The notes under the pieces were generated by a model, which saw nothing but the letters and a program-made list of their open reading frames with translations, was not told the DNA's origin and searched no databases. Shown in pieces: positions 25,001 to 31,463 of a stretch of 64,000 nucleotides of DNA. The stretch comes from Ktedonospora formicarum (GTDB lineage Bacteria; Chloroflexota; Ktedonobacteria; Ktedonobacterales; Ktedonobacteraceae). A program made the translations under genes and the position numbers. Positions within the stretch are counted from its first letter, which is position 1, and each line of letters starts with the position of its first letter. The stretch covers positions 930,001 to 994,000 of the forward strand of contig NZ_BNJF01000004.1 in assembly GCF_016587355.1 (NCBI RefSeq), in the 5' to 3' direction.

Positions 25001-26358
25001 TGGAACTTGCCGATGTGGCTCCCGCGCTTCCTCCCTACCGTGAGTACATCCATGTCGTCGAGATGGACCCCCAGGTCGCCCAAGCCTATGCACGCTTTGA
25101 AGCTGAGACCACACGCGAACTGGGCAAGATGCTTGCTGTTGGCGACACCTCCGGGCTGGCAGCATGGTGGAATAGCTTGCTTAACTATCCCAATATGCCC
25201 TATCGCGGCTGGACCTGTACCGTCAAACGCTCAGGGCAGGTCCTGGGACGCGCCCCGGCCCTGGCGGAAGCGATGCTGTACGCCAAGGAACGTGAATTGA
25301 TTCGCTTTGTGCAAACCGAGATGCAGGCAGGACAACGCGTGCTCATTTTCTCGGAGAACACGGGTACGCTGGATGTAATGCCCCGCCTCAAAAAGCTGCT
25401 CGCACAGAAGGTTCGTGGACGTCTAGGCAAGCCACTGAACGTCTCCATCTTGCGCAGCACCACCGTCGAGACGATCAACCGCGAAGCCTGGCTTGCCAAA
25501 CAGGTGGACGCAGAGTGCGATGTGCTCATTTGCAACCCCAAACTGGTCAAAGTGGGGCTTGATTTACTCGCGTTCCCAACGCTCATCTACGTCAGCATCC
25601 CCAAAGGTACCTCTGATCTGCGCCAATCCACTCGCCGCTCCCATCGTCTGGGACAGACCCAACCCGTGAAAGTCATCTTCCTAATCTATCCCACGATGGA
25701 ATTTGACCTGCTGGAACTTATGGCAAAAAAGATGAAGATGTCGCTCATGGTTGAGGGAAAGCTTCCCGGCGAGGGGCTGGTCTCCTTTGGGGAAGAGGAT
25801 GACGACAATGAGTCAGATGTAGTGGTGCAACTCGCGCGTCAGGTGCTCGCAAACCTGGAGGCCGAGCACCCAACCCGCACGGTCGAAGCTATTCGCGACC
25901 TGCAAGATCTCTTCAAAGAGAATACGCAGATTGAGCGGGAACAGAATCAGATCCTTGGACAAGAGGCAGCTATCGAACCTGTCGAGTTTGAACCAGTCAG
26001 GGAAGAAACCCTGCCACCAACGGAGCCCCTCGCTCTGGACGATGATGTGACGCTGCATGGCATCGAAGTAGTCACTCAGGCAGACAAGGTTCTAGGGGAA
26101 GAGCCTCATCCCGAACAAGCCACCAAACCCCAGAAAGTCACGATCATTCAAACCTCGATTACCTCTGGCAAAGATCCCTGGGCGGTCCTACGGAGTCAAT
26201 ACCTCAAACCCAAGAAACGCCGCAAGCATGTGGTGGTTGAGGGCATCGTAGACCTGTGGTCTATCTTGGGAAGCGAGCCAGAGCTACCAGCGGTCGAGGT
26301 TGCCCCCCACGCACCTGAAGCATCGCGCCCCAACTTTTCGCAACCGGAACTCTGGTAA
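22084..26358 (+). CDS. Giant methyltransferase (DUF6094-like)-SNF2 helicase fusion
   Basis: A 1,424-residue protein. Its N-terminus is an N6-adenine-type methyltransferase: DYYPTPECIVDAL, SAM motif ALDPCAGTGAAL (37-48), and catalytic NPPY (120-123). The middle begins a superfamily 2 SNF2/DEAD helicase: Walker A with MSTGKT near 509-514, motif Ia VLCPPIMARKW, a zinc-ribbon insert with CCPSC near 709 and CMHCG near 781, a Walker B variant ADEVHEG near 855, LTGTLSNG, the C-terminal lobe RVLIFSENTGTL, and motif VI STRRSHRLGQ near 1181. The last 200 residues are acidic and probably disordered. Similar methylase-helicase giants (P1 DarB, plasmid strawberry-notch-like proteins) protect transferred DNA or act on chromatin-like complexes. 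Here an anti-restriction or DNA-processing role on the mobile element is inferred. ATG 22084 has TTTGGAGG upstream and starts exactly at the domain; the longer open frame is rejected. Confidence 0.85.
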   Translation: MATIQAKEKLDYYPTPECIVDALANALSLPYNGAIHALDPCAGTGAALSRLIERLFERHRARWPYARTLPSVETYGIEPERLRAKAATTCLSQVLQTSFFSTTLSTGDGADVGWQLAFVNPPYDTDTEHSLESGKKVRLELTFLQRTTFRLCPGGILVYIIPQQRLAAVAEHLASCYDQLACLRFPDDAYQPDPKKQETISLYAQFQQVVVLAQRRPFSVPADPSTLAMIEMWATGGPRLHALPVHEHSEIRPRYDIPQGKARTKLRFSTGTYAPERTANALYESLGAQEQASPRREGATSSTSKTGVWASMDYLAARCPDPKTIGLGIGTPLAPLKNAHLAVLSVAGIANRAILTGRDGRRVIVKGSSRKVPVSRQYETEDETVEKITDTFETALWCIDLETGTFIRVETGKSSPLPFQVEYETLSLAAFLDNFGASLSEQVAQANPPRYEGEHQVPWLSEGLTHLKRRPIGKQREVIAATVHSLVNMQPGGMPLDTLLERSAMVAEMSTGKTFLALSATYLADLYACGATQVALPETKLQHFFPMVVLCPPIMARKWQREAEQTIPGIKAVIIKRMSTPSLKNVLKKSQQDDDEEEIDATDDLAQFRRFDPSFQGSSLSALACLDRTAVRIQRELEHWQQRYDQALKEGQTPPNKPCHMIILTASVAKRGMEWMPVYRLKAARYFDRQSRTVKLRRDGEGKPFSIPCCPSCFHVIQDERRIARLKRTSAEYRHFFGHIEMLREQGRLAPYEEETLLPLDVLLTEKELQGSKDHRVKRFCMHCGEPLWQDVPTVPKGWKPFSPLQARQEDLRPLPLPRAGTLPTCVTSTFRRPYPLGKYLQKRYKHVFHMLLADEVHEGSDGTALDFARQKLANACKHMLGLTGTLSNGYAGSLFRLYYTMNRSVRQTFGYHEQERWIDLYGKRQITQKTYKEKEVGHGSSSERRIGKPIIREIAGFAPQGLAHILPSSTFLELADVAPALPPYREYIHVVEMDPQVAQAYARFEAETTRELGKMLAVGDTSGLAAWWNSLLNYPNMPYRGWTCTVKRSGQVLGRAPALAEAMLYAKERELIRFVQTEMQAGQRVLIFSENTGTLDVMPRLKKLLAQKVRGRLGKPLNVSILRSTTVETINREAWLAKQVDAECDVLICNPKLVKVGLDLLAFPTLIYVSIPKGTSDLRQSTRRSHRLGQTQPVKVIFLIYPTMEFDLLELMAKKMKMSLMVEGKLPGEGLVSFGEEDDDNESDVVVQLARQVLANLEAEHPTRTVEAIRDLQDLFKENTQIEREQNQILGQEAAIEPVEFEPVREETLPPTEPLALDDDVTLHGIEVVTQADKVLGEEPHPEQATKPQKVTIIQTSITSGKDPWAVLRSQYLKPKKRRKHVVVEGIVDLWSILGSEPELPAVEVAPHAPEASRPNFSQPELW

Positions 26359-26362
26359 GACC

Positions 26363-26397
26363 CATCCCCGTCTCAATCTATCAACGAGGCGGGGATG
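26363..26397 (+). terminator. Intergenic hairpin after the methylase-helicase gene
   Basis: CATCCCCGTCTC (26363-26374) pairs with GAGGCGGGGATG (26386-26397), 12 pairs with one G-U, loop of 11 bases. It starts five bases after the stop codon and lies 39 bases before the next start. Confidence 0.65.
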
Positions 26398-26436
26398 TGT
26401 GTTTCGCGTGACACCCATTTTATAGGAGGACGAGAC

Positions 26437-26829
26437 ATGTATTCACTACAAAGCCACATCCTGTATCTATTTTTGACCAAAGCGATGGACATGGCACACG
26501 CCGCCCAACAGCACTCCCTGGCGCTGGAACTGCGCGCTCGCAATACCATCAACGATCAGGAGTGCCAACAGGAACGTGCGGCCCGTGCCTACGGCTCATT
26601 CGATGCCTGGTGCGTTATTGAAGCCAGCATCAACAAAGCCTGGGATGCCTGGGAAGAAGATGAGAACGAGTCCCACGTTAAGCAATGCCTCCTCGTCGAA
26701 CTCCGCTGGAATATGGGCATCACCGCTGCGACGCTAGCCCTCTCCCAGCAGCTTGCGCCAGTCCATCAAACCTCCCTCTCCATCCAGCAAGCCTTTTATC
26801 GCTATATGGTGAACGCCTGGCCTTTATAA
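26437..26829 (+). CDS. Small helical protein of unknown function
   Basis: A 130-residue, mainly helical protein (SLQSHILYLFLTKAMDMAHA, CVIEASINKAWDAWEEDENE, ITAATLALSQQLAPVHQ). No motif recognised. ATAGGAGGA precedes the ATG at 26437. It is the next-to-last gene of the replication module. A decayed copy of its central part (13- and 16-base exact matches) is found about 9 kb downstream at 35634-35731, so the gene has been duplicated at least once in this element. Confidence 0.6.
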   Translation: MYSLQSHILYLFLTKAMDMAHAAQQHSLALELRARNTINDQECQQERAARAYGSFDAWCVIEASINKAWDAWEEDENESHVKQCLLVELRWNMGITAATLALSQQLAPVHQTSLSIQQAFYRYMVNAWPL

Positions 26830-26840
26830 CGATTTGCGCA

Positions 26841-26930
26841 GGGAGAGGAGGAGGCAAATCAGGTGTCACTTCCTCTCCCCGTATTCTGTTCACCTTCGGA
26901 GTCCCTGCACACCAAAAGATAATCTTTTGG
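26841..26930 (+). terminator. Two consecutive hairpins before the DpdA-like gene
   Basis: First hairpin: GGGAGAGGAGG (26841-26851) with CTTCCTCTCCC (26869-26879), one G-U pair. Second: CCAAAAGA (26912-26919) with TCTTTTGG (26923-26930), loop TAA. Both lie in the 236-base gap after the small helical protein gene; neither has a long T-run. Confidence 0.55.
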
Positions 26931-27065
26931 CCCCTAGCCTTTGCCCCTTTCCATTGGCCATGGCAGTCGCTATCGCACGTTCCTGTTTCTCATGCTAACG
27001 CGATATCCCCAACATATACGAGACCACAGCTATCAACTCGGACGTGAAAAGGAGTTCTCTCTTTT

Positions 27066-27950
27066 ATGTCTCATTGGTTCTATCCCCGCTTTCATCCGCT
27101 TCTCTACTATACTGTCAGCGCCAAAGAAGTTCGTCCTAACATGCCAGTTGTTCCCGTCCTCTTACCTGCAACGAGCTTCTTCACTCAGCACGCCAATAAG
27201 GCCGTCACCTTACGGCGAGCGCGTCTTCCGGCTCACATTCGCTTGCGAGGGGCAGATTGTGGCGCTTATACCGCGACCACGCGCTGGAAGGGTCTCTATC
27301 ACTTTACACCATTGCAATATGTACAATGGCTTTCCTCATGGCGACCCCAATGGGCTTCGACATTTGATCTCTGCTGCATCGAACCAGATGGGTCGTATCC
27401 AGGAGCAGTAGAAGTGAGGCGACGGCAGCGCTTCACGACGGAGATGGCGTGGTATTTCTGGGAGAGTATACGCGATACTGAATGGTGCTGGTGCCCTACT
27501 ATTCAAGGCTACACCATGAGCGAGCTTGAGCGCCATGCTTACGAACTCACACCCCTCATTCGCGCCATGCACGCCTATTACGCCGATCCAGGATGGGGAG
27601 AAGAGGAAGGAGAAGGTGATCACTTCAGGGTTGGGATTGGGAGTCTTTGTCGCCGCCTTCCCTCAAAATCAATTCATGCTATCGTAGAGCGCATGTCCTC
27701 AATCATTGGCCCCGACATCTCTTTGCACCTTTGGGGTGTGAAACTCAAGTTTCTCCAAACACCTATCCAGCTTCGAGGAGCGCTTTCATTGGATACAGGA
27801 GCCTGGAATGGTCTCTTTGGACAGGAGCATGAAGCTCGACGCCGCAGTGGCTTAACAGTTGTGGAGTATAGCTGGCAAGTCTCGCAGCCACGCTACGCTC
27901 ACAAAATACAGCAGGCTATTGAAGCTCCCAAACAAATGCTTTTATTCTAA
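27066..27950 (+). CDS. DpdA/queuine tRNA-ribosyltransferase-like protein
   Basis: A 294-residue protein with the spaced motifs of the transglycosylase TIM barrel: an RGADCGAYTA segment (61-70) that corresponds to the D-S-G-x-F element of TGT, CIEPDGS (104-110), PTIQGY (144-149) matching the family's P-x-x-Q-G substrate loop, VGIGSLCRR (189-197), LHLWGVK (220-226) and SLDTGAW (241-247). TGT enzymes swap guanine for 7-deazaguanine in tRNA; the phage and island DpdA relatives do this in DNA, which protects or marks it. The protein is shorter than tRNA TGT and has no zinc site seen. It ends the replication module, directly before a strong terminator and near restriction genes. No other dpd genes or preQ0 synthesis genes are in the window, so it would need precursor from elsewhere. 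Confidence 0.72.
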   Translation: MSHWFYPRFHPLLYYTVSAKEVRPNMPVVPVLLPATSFFTQHANKAVTLRRARLPAHIRLRGADCGAYTATTRWKGLYHFTPLQYVQWLSSWRPQWASTFDLCCIEPDGSYPGAVEVRRRQRFTTEMAWYFWESIRDTEWCWCPTIQGYTMSELERHAYELTPLIRAMHAYYADPGWGEEEGEGDHFRVGIGSLCRRLPSKSIHAIVERMSSIIGPDISLHLWGVKLKFLQTPIQLRGALSLDTGAWNGLFGQEHEARRRSGLTVVEYSWQVSQPRYAHKIQQAIEAPKQMLLF

Positions 27951-27998
27951 CCTCTTTCAACACGCCAGAAGATCTTATGATCTATAGGGTCCTCTGGC

Positions 27999-28026
27999 AC
28001 ACTCTCTATAGAGTGTTTTTTGTTTT
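27999..28026 (+). terminator. Rho-independent terminator after the replication module
   Basis: ACACTCT (27999-28005), loop CTAT, AGAGTGT (28010-28016), then a T-rich run. It lies 49 bases after the DpdA-like stop and is the best terminator in the window; it marks the end of the replication module. Confidence 0.85.
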
Positions 28027-28059
28027 TTAAACTATAACATTGTAACTTTCATACATGCT

Positions 28060-28238
28060 ATCGTGCCGCGACACTCTGGGTTTGTATTAAGTAGGAAATA
28101 TTCTCCAGGATTGTAATGCCAAAGTCCGAGAGCATTACCTCAACACGTCGCCTTAATAGCAAATTCTCTGGCTTGGCATCGTAGTGAGTCACCTTCTCAT
28201 CATATGCACATTACAAATCAGCGGCAATCTCGTCAGCC
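28060..28238 (-). pseudogene. Remnant of a serine/threonine protein kinase
   Basis: Read on the minus strand with one internal stop, the sequence gives ADEIAADL, stop, CAYDEKVTHYDAKPENLLL, then VEVMLSDFGITIL. That is the catalytic-loop region of a Hanks-type kinase: H-x-D-x-K-P-E-N followed by the D-F-G motif at the normal distance, with the usual HRD arginine replaced by tyrosine. Only about 60 codons remain, with no start and no further kinase motifs. It is a dead fragment, showing that the boundary between the replication module and the restriction genes is a site of past rearrangement. Confidence 0.6.
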
Positions 28239-28320
28239 TATGACATGACCCATGCAGGAGGCAGGGGCTTCAGTGAGGAGTCATGAATATTTTCCTCGCG
28301 AATATTGTCTAATAGGAGGG

Positions 28321-28349
28321 TTGACAAAAAAATCAACCCAGATTACACT
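28321..28349 (+). promoter_or_regulatory. Promoter of the XRE regulator, leaderless
   Basis: TTGACA (28321-28326), a 17-base spacer and TACACT (28344-28349). Transcription would start about seven bases on, at the A of the ATG at 28357, leaving no leader and no ribosome-binding site. Confidence 0.7.
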
Positions 28350-28356
28350 GCTTCTC

Positions 28357-28647
28357 ATGGAATTTGGTGTACTTCTTCGCAGTTTACGCAGAAAAAAGGG
28401 GATTGGCATTAAGCGGCTCGCTCCCGATCTAGGAGTGAGTTATACCTATCTGAGCAAACTTGAGAGTAATAAGGTGCGGCCATCGAAAGAGCTTGTCGAG
28501 CGTATAGCTCACTATTTCAGTTACGATCAGAATCGCCTGTTGTTGGCCGCAGAGAAAGTCCCCAACGATATACTTGAAATTCTGCGTGAACATCCAGAGG
28601 AAGCTCTAGAAGTCCTACGTGAACGCTTTAGACAGCCTCAACATTGA
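28357..28647 (+). CDS. XRE-family HTH regulator upstream of the type I R-M genes
   Basis: A 96-residue protein with a helix-turn-helix of the Cro/CI type in its first 65 residues: FGVLLRSLRRKKGIGIKRLA, then LGVSYTYLSKLESNKVRPSK. The last 30 residues form an acidic helix, ILEILREHPEEALEVLRERF. It is followed after 130 bases by hsdM and is a likely controller of the R-M genes, as in the C proteins of R-M loci. A consensus promoter places the transcription start at its own ATG (28357), so the mRNA is probably leaderless, a common trait of controller genes. Longer upstream starts are not supported. It could also be an unrelated regulator of the adjacent element. Confidence 0.8.
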   Translation: MEFGVLLRSLRRKKGIGIKRLAPDLGVSYTYLSKLESNKVRPSKELVERIAHYFSYDQNRLLLAAEKVPNDILEILREHPEEALEVLRERFRQPQH

Positions 28648-28701
28648 TTCTTCTCGTCCTCAACATTGTACTATGCAAGCATTTGATTGTTTAGTTGAGG
28701 C
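28635..28701 (+). promoter_or_regulatory. Possible alternative hairpins (attenuator) before hsdM
   Basis: The right arm GTTGAGGC (28694-28701), followed by TTTTT, can pair with GCCTCAAC at 28635-28642 (within the XRE 3' end) or with CCTCAAC at 28658-28664. Two competing left arms for one terminator arm resemble an attenuator. The loops are long, so this is weak. Confidence 0.3.
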
Positions 28702-28776
28702 TTTTTAGATATCAAAGTACTGCTGTCTCACCTTTTATGGTAAATATTCTGTCGTGGAATGGAGTGCGGCAAAGTA

Positions 28777-30309
28777 ATGCGTGTAGTTCAGAAATCTTTT
28801 TTTGAAGATCAGGCGCAAAAGATGATCAGCCAAGATGAAATTAATAGCATTCTCTGGAGTGCATGTGATACCTTCCGTGGAACGGTAGACCCTTCAGAGT
28901 ACAAAAACTATATCCTGGTCATGCTCTTCCTCAAATATATTTCAGATGTATGGCAGGACCATTATGCTCAATACCAGGAACAATTTGGTGACGACGACGA
29001 ACGTATCAGGCGCAGAATGGACCGCGAGCGCTTTGTGTTGCCAAAGGACTGTGACTTTAATAGCCTTTACCACCAGCGCAATGCCGATAACTTGGGTGAA
29101 CTGATCAATATCGCCTTAGATAAAATCGAAGATGCAAACAAGGAAAAACTTGAGGGCGTTTTCCGCAACATTGACTTCAACTCAGAATCCAATCTTGGCA
29201 AGACAAAGGACAGAAATGTTCGCCTCCAGCAACTACTAGATGACTTTGATAATCCACGATTGGACTTACGACCATCACGCATTGGCAACCTGGACATTAT
29301 TGGTAATGCCTATGAATATCTCATCGCTCGCTTTGCCTCTGGAGCTGGCAAGAAGGCTGGAGAATTCTACACACCACCAGAAGTTTCTGAGCTATTAGCA
29401 CATCTTCTCGATCCTCAACCAGGTGAGCGCATCAGTGATCCAGCATGTGGCTCTGGCTCTCTTCTCATCAAGTGTGCTCGGCACGTGGGCAGTAATAACT
29501 ACTCACTTTATGGGCAGGAGAGCAATGGTAGTACGTGGGCCTTGGCGAAAATGAACATGTTTCTGCATGGAGTAGACAACGCGCGCATCGAATGGGGAGA
29601 TACGCTACGCAATCCACAGTTGATAGAAGATGATCGCCTGATGCACTTTGAGGTTGTTACGGCTAATCCTCCTTTTTCCTTGGACAAATGGGGGGCCGAG
29701 GTCGCTCCAGCAGATCGCTTCAAGCGTTTCCATCGCGGCATACCTCCTAAAAGTAAGGGAGATTATGCTTTTATCCAGCATATGGTGGAGACAATGGAGC
29801 CTTTCAAAGGCAGGGCTGGAGTCATTGTTCCTCATGGAGTACTATTTCGTGGCAATTCTGAAGAACATATCCGACGACAGCTAGTGGAAGAGAATTTACT
29901 AGATGCTGTAATTGGCCTACCACAAAATCTATTCTATGGTACTCCAATCCCAGCAGCTATCTTACTTTTTAGACGTGATAAATCTGATAGCTCTGTTGCC
30001 TTTATCGATGCTAGCCATGAATTTGAACCAGGTACTAATCAGAATAAATTAGGGGAAATTCATATCCAACGTATTGCCAAGACTTATTACGAACGTTTAA
30101 CTGATGAACGCTATAGCTATGTTGCAACAAAAGGAGAAGTGGAGGCAAATGGCTATAACCTTAACGTATCCCGTTACGTGGATACATTTGAAGAAGAAAA
30201 AGAAATCAATCTAGCCAGTGTACAAACAGAGATTTTAAATATAGAAGCTGAATTAACTCAGGTACAAAATAAATTAATGAAACAGCTTCAAGAGTTAGGA
30301 TTGTTATGA
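28777..30309 (+). CDS. hsdM: Type I restriction-modification system methylase subunit
   Basis: A protein of about 510 residues with the HsdM layout: the N-terminal helical domain (about 15-130, ISQDEINSILWSACDTFRG), then the N6-adenine methyltransferase with FYTPPEVSELLAHL, SAM motif DPACGSGSLL (from D221), and catalytic NPPF (from N297). It ends with a helical tail (ELTQVQNKLMKQLQELG) that contacts HsdS. With HsdS it methylates adenine in both half-sites; with HsdR it forms the restriction complex. Its TGA overlaps the hsdS ATG by four bases. The start is uncertain: 28759, 28777 and 28822 are possible; 28777 is chosen because GGAG lies upstream. The gene is visibly more A/T-rich than the replication module. 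Confidence 0.93.
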   Translation: MRVVQKSFFEDQAQKMISQDEINSILWSACDTFRGTVDPSEYKNYILVMLFLKYISDVWQDHYAQYQEQFGDDDERIRRRMDRERFVLPKDCDFNSLYHQRNADNLGELINIALDKIEDANKEKLEGVFRNIDFNSESNLGKTKDRNVRLQQLLDDFDNPRLDLRPSRIGNLDIIGNAYEYLIARFASGAGKKAGEFYTPPEVSELLAHLLDPQPGERISDPACGSGSLLIKCARHVGSNNYSLYGQESNGSTWALAKMNMFLHGVDNARIEWGDTLRNPQLIEDDRLMHFEVVTANPPFSLDKWGAEVAPADRFKRFHRGIPPKSKGDYAFIQHMVETMEPFKGRAGVIVPHGVLFRGNSEEHIRRQLVEENLLDAVIGLPQNLFYGTPIPAAILLFRRDKSDSSVAFIDASHEFEPGTNQNKLGEIHIQRIAKTYYERLTDERYSYVATKGEVEANGYNLNVSRYVDTFEEEKEINLASVQTEILNIEAELTQVQNKLMKQLQELGLL

Positions 30310-31463
30310 ATCATAATTGGCTTGCTACAACTTTAGGTAATGTTTTAACCTTACAAAGAGGATATGATCTACCAGCATCTCAGCGTTCAGCATTAGGAAA
30401 TTTCCCTGTAGTTTCAACAGCTGGTATAACTGGGTTTCACGATACATATAAAGTCGAACCTCCAGGTGTAGTAATACGCCGCTATGGAAGCCTAGGATCT
30501 GTATTTTACGTTACAGAACCATTTTGGCCGCTTAATACCACCTTGTTCGTAAAAGACTTTAAAGGCAACTGTCCATTGTTCATTTATTATTTACTCCAAA
30601 GCATTAATTTTGATAAGCTTAGTGAGAAAACTGGAATACCAGGTGTTAATAGGAATGATGCTCATCGTTTACCTGTATTTCTACCAACTTTAACTGAGCA
30701 GCATCGTATTGCTAATATCCTTTCTACATGTGATCGCACTATCGATCTCACAACACAACTCATTGCAGCAAAGCAACAGCACAAACGTGGATTGATGCAA
30801 CAACTGCTTACTGGAAAGAAGAGATTCAGCCAGTTTATCCACTCTAATGAATTTCAGAATACAGAAATTGGGCTGATTCCTTCAGATTGGCACTGTACAG
30901 ATATTGCCTCTATTGCAAAACATATTTCAGAACGTAATAGCTCGGGAGAAGATCTGCCGGTTTTATCATGTACAAAATACGATGGGCTGGTCGACTCGCT
31001 TAAATATTTTGGGAGGAAAATATTTAGTGATGATACCTCAACATATAAAGTCGTTCGCCTTCATCAGTTTGCTTATGCCACTAACCATATTGAAGAGGGA
31101 TCAATTGGCTATCAAGAGCTGTATGACAGAGCACTAATTAGCCCAATGTATACGGTATTTCAAACCAATTCTATTGTCCATGATAAATTTTTATATGCAC
31201 TTCTAAAAACTGAAACATATCGTCAGATTTTTGAGCGTAGCACCAGTGCTTCAGTTGATCGACGTGGCAGCTTACGGTGGAATGAGTTTTCACGAATAAA
31301 AGTACCTCTGCCATCACTGGATGAACAAAAATACATTGCAGAAGTCTTAGACGCATGCGATAATGAACTTGTGCTGCTTAGCAGGAAGCTAGAGTTATTG
31401 AAGCAGCAGAAGCAAGGTTTGATGCAGCAGTTACTTACAGGGAAGGTAAGAGCAAAGGTATGA
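30306..31463 (+). CDS. hsdS: Type I restriction-modification specificity subunit
   Basis: A 385-residue protein with the standard two-half structure. Each half has a target recognition domain (about 5-130 and 180-320) followed by a conserved helix. The two conserved segments mirror each other: LTEQHRIANILSTCD with KRGLMQQLLTGKKRF in the first half and LDEQKYIAEVLDACD with KQGLMQQLLTGKVRA in the second. These helices set the spacing between half-sites. It chooses the DNA sequence for both HsdM and HsdR. Start and stop overlap those of hsdM and hsdR by four bases each, so the three are one operon. Both halves look intact; no inverted repeats for phase-variable exchange were noticed. The sequence is the most A/T-rich gene of the cluster. 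Confidence 0.92.
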   Translation: MNHNWLATTLGNVLTLQRGYDLPASQRSALGNFPVVSTAGITGFHDTYKVEPPGVVIRRYGSLGSVFYVTEPFWPLNTTLFVKDFKGNCPLFIYYLLQSINFDKLSEKTGIPGVNRNDAHRLPVFLPTLTEQHRIANILSTCDRTIDLTTQLIAAKQQHKRGLMQQLLTGKKRFSQFIHSNEFQNTEIGLIPSDWHCTDIASIAKHISERNSSGEDLPVLSCTKYDGLVDSLKYFGRKIFSDDTSTYKVVRLHQFAYATNHIEEGSIGYQELYDRALISPMYTVFQTNSIVHDKFLYALLKTETYRQIFERSTSASVDRRGSLRWNEFSRIKVPLPSLDEQKYIAEVLDACDNELVLLSRKLELLKQQKQGLMQQLLTGKVRAKV

